Below are positions 58,478 through 64,000 of a stretch of 64,000 nucleotides of DNA, piece after piece. Position numbers and translations under genes: made by a program. This stretch comes from Perognathus longimembris pacificus. Lineage: Eukaryota; Chordata; Mammalia; Rodentia; Heteromyidae. The stretch lies in assembly GCF_023159225.1 (NCBI RefSeq), contig NC_063172.1, positions 46,920,568-46,984,567 on the forward strand, in the 5' to 3' direction. The notes beneath the pieces were generated by a model that ran no database searches, was not told where the DNA came from, and was given only the letters and a program-made list of their open reading frames with translations. How positions within the stretch are numbered: position 1 is the stretch's first letter; each line of letters starts with the position of its first letter.

Positions 58478-59389
58478 ACACTGTTGGTGGGATTGTAAAT
58501 TTGTTCAACCACTCTGGAAAGCACTGTGAAGGGTCCTCAAAAGGCTAAACAAAGAACTCCCACTTACAGGCATTTGCCCCCAAGAATCATAAACAAGGCC
58601 ATACTAAAACTGCCAGCATGACCATGTTCAAAGCAGCATTATTTACCATATCTAAAATATGGAACCAACCCAATTGCCCTTCAGTAGATGAATGGATCAA
58701 GAAATTGTAGTATGTACACACAATGGAATTCTATGCTTCTATCAGAAAGAATGGCATTGCCCCGTTCATAAAAATATGAAAAGACTTAGAAAAAAATCAT
58801 ACTAAGTGAAGTAAGCCAGACCCAAAGAAACATAAACTTTATGGTCTCCCTTATTGGTAATAACTAGTATGTGTCTAGGATAGTCCTAGAAGATGATTGT
58901 AGTAGCTCAATATCTATGTATATATGATCACAGAAGATGATTCTAAGAGAAATGACCTCTGAAATATACAAGCCAAGTGGCTTATCATTGATGTTGTTAT
59001 TTTCAACATACTATGTGTAATATTTTTTTTCTTCTATCCACCTTCCTTATGATTTAGCCCTTGTGTCACTGTACTTGATACTGGTACCCTGGGTATTTTA
59101 TATATGTCTATCTGAATTAGGGAAGGGAAGTGGAACATTAAAATGGTGAGACAAAGGATAAAAGCCAATCCAATGCAACAGCAATACTTACAAGACAATA
59201 TGTTGTAAACTAACTGTACAACTCATGGGAGAGAGGGATTGGGGAGAAGGGAAGATGAAAGAAAAAGAAGGGAGGGTATAACAAGTTGGACAAGAAATGT
59301 ATTCACCACCTAGCATATGCAACTGTAACCTCTCTGTACTTTACCTTGACAATAAATATGTGTGTGTGTGTCTGTGTCTGTGTGTGTAT
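58478..59389 (+). mobile_element. 5'-truncated L1 3' end
   Basis: Starts in the ORF2 C-terminal region (ACTGTTGGTGGGATTGTAAA), continues with decayed ORF2 end text and 3' UTR with its purine tract (59225-59275), ending TTTACCTTGACAATAAATAT. The tail has become a TG/TCTG repeat (59358-59388). Probable short TSD. Confidence 0.88.
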
Positions 59390-59469
59390 AAAACTATGAT
59401 TCTGTGGATAGCTATCTGTATAATTTCCTTGTTCTTTCTCCTCAACGGCCAAGAAGACTGTGGGCCCCT

Positions 59470-59706
59470 TGCATTCGGTTTTTATTTTTATTTTATTTCA
59501 TTTTTTGTTGGTCAAGGGGCATCAACTCTGGGCCCAGGCACTGTCCCTGAGCTCTTCAGCTCAAGGCTAGCACTCGTCCACTTGAGCCACACATTGGAGA
59601 TAAGTCTCACGAACTTTCTTACCCAGGCTGGCTTTGAACCATGATCCTCAGATCTCGGCCTCCAGAATAGCTAGGATTACAGGCATGAGCCACTGGAGCC
59701 TGGCTC
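59470..59706 (-). mobile_element. Fused 7SL(B1)-ID SINE
   Basis: GGCCCAGGCACTGTCCCTGA and TCAAGGCTAGCACTCGTCCA (ID-like), a deletion in the middle, then AGCTAGGATTACAGGCATGA (7SL-like). The frame 59297-59644 is an artefact of this repeat and the L1 tail. Confidence 0.85.
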
Positions 59707-59775
59707 CCATTGCATTTTGTATACAGGAACTGTGACTGAAAGATTTAACTTTGTAACAAAATCAGTCTGACACTG

Positions 59776-59860
59776 AATTCATTCATTCATTCATTCATTC
59801 AACAAATATACTTGACCCTGAGAGACTATACTAAGTACTGGGATGTTAAACCAAATAAGA
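59776..59860 (-). repeat. (ATTC)n and possible MIR/L2 remnant
   Basis: A short ATTC run (59778-59800) followed by CAACAAATATACTTGACCCT and TAAGTACTGGGATG, resembling the complement of the shared MIR/L2 3' end. Confidence 0.5.
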
Positions 59861-60637
59861 TTTTATTTAGTAAGGAAATGATGATGCATATCCTAAACCA
59901 ACTCTGCAATATACATTTGGCAGATGAAAATCCTGAAATTAAGAAATGATAAATAAATACAGATTTTAGCAAAATTGATGCTTTAACAAGTTCATTTGAT
60001 GTCAAATTTATTATATTCAATACTAGAACAGCCTAGAAATAGATTCATAATTAAGAACTTTCTAAAACTGCAAATAATTATCTATCACTACCTCTCAAAT
60101 TTTAGATTTTGCCTTGGTTGAACTTTCATGTTATAGTGGGAGGGTCAGGGTCATAACAGTGATTTCTGTTATGTAACACAAATTAAAGCAACCAAAAAAA
60201 TCGCCAACAAAACCCAAAATACTGCAAGCAACATGCCAGAAAGAATAGAGGAGGAATAATTGAAAATGAAAAACATATTTTAGATAATTATTTTAATATA
60301 AACCAGCCCCATGAATGTTATTTGATCATTAGAAGCAAAGTTCTTAATTATGAAAATATTTATAGAGTGGAATTATCATGTCATCAGTACTTTCATACTG
60401 CATGCTTGAGATAAATACAGACTGCACAGAGACAGACAAAAGATGAGTAATATTCTTAAGAAACAGAGTAAGGCAAAATAGAGGAAGAAAATAAGTTAAT
60501 AGAAAGTACCAAACCAATTAAATGCTATGAGTAAAATAAAATTTCTTAAGTACTGAAGTACATATTAAATTAAGATTATTGATTGGGAATTATATATTCT
60601 GTATAATAATCACAATATATTGTTATATTTACTTCAT
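59861..60637. other. Unannotated AT-rich stretch
   Basis: No gene or clear repeat seen. Confidence 0.45.
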
Positions 60638-60648
60638 TATATTTTTGA
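60638..60648. repeat. Target-site duplication of SINE, left
   Basis: TATATTTTTGA, repeated at 60862-60872. Confidence 0.75.
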
Positions 60649-60861
60649 GGGGCTGGGAATATGACCTAATGGTAGAGTGTTTGCCTCCCATGCATGAAGC
60701 CCTGGGTCTGATTCCTCAGTACCACATAAACAGAAAAAAGCCAGACCAGAAGTGGCGCTGTGGCTTAAGTGGTAGAGTCCTAGCCTTGAGCAAAAGAAGC
60801 TCAGGGACAATGCCGAGGCCCTGAGTTCAAGTCCAAGGACTGGCAATAAACAAAAAACCAA
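60649..60861 (+). mobile_element. ID-like SINE
   Basis: GGGGCTGGGAATATGACCTA start, CTGGGTCTGATTCCTCAGTA in the box B area, AAGTGGTAGAGTCCTAGCCT and CCTGAGTTCAAGTCCAAGGA; A-rich tail. 11-bp TSD. The 81- and 91-codon frames over it are artefacts. Confidence 0.95.
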
Positions 60862-60872
60862 TATATTTTTGA
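60862..60872. repeat. Target-site duplication of SINE, right
   Basis: TATATTTTTGA, second copy. Confidence 0.75.
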
Positions 60873-62699
60873 TAAAAATTTTCTTAACATCAAAAATAAA
60901 TGTAACTACCAAATTAGCAAAAGAAGAAATAAGTTGGGAAAAGGCATTGGGATTTTTATCACAAAGAGGAATTATATATTACATTACACATTTATTCACC
61001 CACAAATAAGTCCTTTTCATTTTATGATGCATTCCAGTTTTCCTTTATTTATTCATATTAAGTTTGCATTTACTGAGTACATAATATAGGGAAATGTTAA
61101 AACAAGACAGAGACTACATGGTAAAAGGGAATTTGGATACCCCCAAATATCTAAGGTAGTTTAATGTGATGTTTCACCATATAATTGCACCTACTCAAGT
61201 AGTGGAGACAAAACAATATACAGTTAGTTCAAAATGGGGCTCACTGGAGTAGTCCAGTGTAACTAGTATCTTGCCAAAAGGAGGACATTTGGACAATGAC
61301 ATTCACATTGGAAAGGTCATGTGAAAGGGATGTCAGAGTTCAGATATGTGTACAAGCTAAGGAACACCAAAGACTTGCAACAAAGACCAAAAGTTAGTGA
61401 GCAAAAGAACATATTCTCTTTTAAATACTCTAAATAAAAGTCAACACTGTGGACAACTTGACTCGAACCTCTGCTCTAGAAACATGAGATAATATATATC
61501 TTTCTTTTTGTTAGGGAGCCCTAGCAAATCCATACAATACATGTAACTTTATGGAACAATAAATGGGTACCTTGCTTTTAGATATTAGCAAAAATTATGC
61601 ATCTGCTTACATATGAAAGCATAGAAAGGATAAGATAAATCGCAGTAGCATGGAAAGGAAAAACAGAATGGCCATATTAAAAGGCAGGAAAAATTAGCAA
61701 CTTGATTAATAAGCAATGTAAAAAAAAGAAGAGTTTTATTCACTTTATTTGATGTGAGCAAAACAAACTCATTTCGCAAAAGAGAGATTTAAAAATTCAA
61801 CTTATTTTATGTACAGGAAATAACCTATCATAAATATTAAAACTATTCATTAGTATTAGTTTGCATTTTTTCTTTTGATGAGAAAACTATTCCAGTAATA
61901 AATCATATGCATTGGCCATATTACTAATCTTAGTGGGACATGAGAGAAATAATGAAAGGTCATTTACACCAGTCTTCCCTTGTTCTGCCACTGTTAACCT
62001 TGGTAACTCATGTCAAAATGGAACAATCATGAGAAGTGAAACAGCCTGGATAATCTAGAGAACAAACGCAATTCAAATAAGTTTGAGAGCCAAAAGAAAA
62101 CATTAGATTTAGTGAGAGCCTAAAATAAACTATCTTTAAGTTTTTAATGTCAGATCTAATAACTTCTTAGTGCAAAATAGCTGTTACTCTCCAGATTGAT
62201 ACATATAATAAAAACAGAGTTGTTTGAAAAGATTGGTAACAAAAATATGAACCAATGGATAAATCCAGAAAATACAAGTAAAATGGGAGCAAAAATAGAC
62301 ATATGAAAAGATGGATAAGAACATTCAAAACACCAAGTGGATAAATAGTGACAGTAAGTGTTGAGAAAAATCATAGTTCATGAAAAAGATCCCACGTTTT
62401 GAATAGATTCACACATTTAAATAATTATCATTATATAATTAAATGATTGTATAGTTGATATATAACATGGTAACAATATGATCATTTCATTATATTTAAT
62501 TAATTGACTTAAAATACAATGAAGTTTTCAATAAGGTATATTATAATATAAATTTTATTATATTTCAAAACTTGATAGTACTAATAGACAAAAATGTAAG
62601 TAATATCATAGAAGAAACAAATAATACATGTTTAAGTAGGGCTACATACTCACATTTTCTTTGCCTAATTTAGACACATGTTTAAGGCTAAACATATTT
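60873..62699. other. Unannotated AT-rich stretch
   Basis: No gene. 61035-61090 may hold another weak MIR/L2-like remnant. Very AT-rich at 62380-62620. Confidence 0.45.
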
Positions 62700-62704
62700 T
62701 TTCT

Positions 62705-62795
62705 TTTCATTATTACCTTTAAGTAATTGTACAAAGGAGTTGCAATTTAACAAAGCAGTTTATGAATATAATATATCTTGACCAATTTCACTTTT
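62705..62795 (-). mobile_element. Old L1 3' UTR end, copy 1
   Basis: TACCTTTAAGTAATTGTACA, then AACAAAGCAGTTTATG, the complement of the older L1 3' end type seen at 37.0-37.1 kb and 44.2 kb. A second copy follows 165 bp later. Confidence 0.55.
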
Positions 62796-62874
62796 TAAAA
62801 CATCACTGATCCCTTTCTTCCCCATACTGTATTATTTTTTAAAATTAATTGATTTTTGTGTATGTTTTCATCTT

Positions 62875-62995
62875 TTTTTAATTATCTTTAAGTAGTTGTA
62901 CAATGGAGCTTCCATTTAGTAAAGCAGTTTTTGCATACATAGCTTGATCAATGTTGCCCGTACTAACATTCTTTTCTTAATTTTGTAGTATATAC
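62875..62995 (-). mobile_element. Old L1 3' UTR end, copy 2
   Basis: TATCTTTAAGTAGTTGTACA, AGTAAAGCAGTTTTTGCATA and GCTTGATCAATGTTG repeat the order of copy 1 at about 75-80% identity. Confidence 0.55.
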
Positions 62996-64000
62996 ATTGG
63001 ATTTCGGACTGCAATCTCCCTTAACAGATTTTTTAAAGACCATTTTATTCTGTAATAATTTAATAAAAAGGAACAACTAATAAAATATTAGCAAATTTTA
63101 TATATTAAGAGTTTGTTGAAATAAATTCCAGGGAAATACATTCAGTCCATAGCTCTTTATAATCTTTTGTCACCAACACAGAGAAAGAATCAGTATTACT
63201 CAAGTTGAATTTTCAAATTATTCCTTACATCCAAGCCGATTTTCAAACACACAAGTTTGTCTTTCATAACAGAACAAAAGACTTATTTTCTGTTACAAGT
63301 CTTGTTACCACCTAACTATGAGGAAAGAGGTTACACCTAGACAATCCAAAATACCTTAGGTTAGGGGAAAAAAAAGGCTCAAACCAGGTTATATTCTAGG
63401 CTTGAAAGGTCCCAATCATACATCACTATACTGTCATCATGTAATAGGATGACCATACATCCTGCTTGTCCAGGACAGTTGTGGTTTATGTCTGTTGTCC
63501 AGGTGTAATTATTAATAGTACTCCCTTTGCTTTCAAAAGTGTTTCAGTTTGGGCAATAAATCTTATAGTCACCCTACCATGTAGTGATACAATACCATTG
63601 CTTACCAGGGTAGGAATCTCAGACCTTTCCTGTCCTAAGATTTGTGAGGATGTCTGATAAAGAAACCTCAATGGAATTAAGTATTTATAATTGCATTTCA
63701 CTACCAGAGCAGTACTTACAACCATGATGCAATTAAAAAGTGTATTTATTGAAACAATTGTAAGGAAATACTAAATTCTATCTAATGCATAGGACAAATA
63801 TAAGAAAAATAAGCGTGTATTAGGTAAAACATAGTATGACCTTCTTAAATACATAAAGCATGTTCGCATAAATGAACATAAACATGAACATACATAGCCA
63901 ATGAAATTAGCACAGAGTAGAAGATAGGCCAGGGTGATGAAAAAGTATTAATATCCAAATGCCAATGGCTCACATCTATACATATAGCTATGTAAAAGGC
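62996..64000. other. Unannotated stretch
   Basis: No gene supported. The frames at 63466-63657 (+) and 63486-63725 (-) overlap on opposite strands and lack recognisable domains. Confidence 0.45.

Overview
The window looks like AT-rich intergenic or intronic DNA from a rodent nuclear genome. Three things point to a rodent of the kangaroo-rat/pocket-mouse/gopher lineage (Geomyoidea): dense L1 retrotransposons, many copies of a tRNA-Ala-derived ID-like SINE in a long form that I associate with that lineage, and a fused 7SL-B1-plus-ID SINE. The lineage call rests on remembered SINE structure, not on a search. I found no intact host protein-coding gene. Almost every long open frame is a piece of L1 ORF1/ORF2, one piece of an endogenous retroviral env, or a chance frame in a simple repeat.

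Layout. 1-1025: an inverted/direct L1 pair. 1026-6960: mostly unannotated sequence with a CA microsatellite and possible regulatory motifs near 5.7 kb. 6961-8175: a 5'-truncated L1 with a perfect 15-bp target-site duplication (TSD). 8263-8500: a fused SINE. 11274-18386: a full-length-sized but dead L1. 20765-37120: an older 5'-truncated L1 broken by four separate insertions, each with its own TSD. These are a minus-strand L1 3' end, a chimeric L1/ERV-env retroposon, a 7.4-kb full-length dead L1 of a different subfamily (itself hit by a SINE), and a 1.9-kb segment of unknown origin. 37225-37822: a minus-strand L1 3' end with an expanded purine/G-rich tract. 37917-40471: an endogenous retroviral RNA copied back into DNA as a processed pseudogene. 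The remainder is mostly unannotated sequence with scattered SINEs, L1 3' ends, a U6 snRNA pseudogene (42.7 kb), a 5S rRNA fragment (57.3 kb), long GAAA repeats (40.9 and 49.8 kb) and a few possible conserved noncoding stretches.

The two most notable structures are products of L1 machinery acting on retroviral RNA. (i) At 22318-24907 one 15-bp TSD encloses an inverted L1 5' piece, about 950 bp of betaretrovirus-like env in antisense, and the L1 3' piece with its A-rich tail. The two L1 pieces are contiguous in L1 to within a few bases. The layout fits twin priming with a template switch from L1 RNA to an env RNA. The env frame is open for 287 codons from its first Met and remains open to the edge of the fragment. 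(ii) At 37917-40471 a 14-bp TSD encloses a copy that starts at the retroviral R region, carries U5, a tRNA-His-like primer binding site, internal sequence and U3, and ends at the end of R in poly(A). This is the form of a reverse-transcribed genomic RNA, not a provirus with two full LTRs.

Limits: all family names come from sequence recognition by eye, subfamily names are not assigned, and repeat boundaries are good to about 5-20 bp except where a TSD fixes them.
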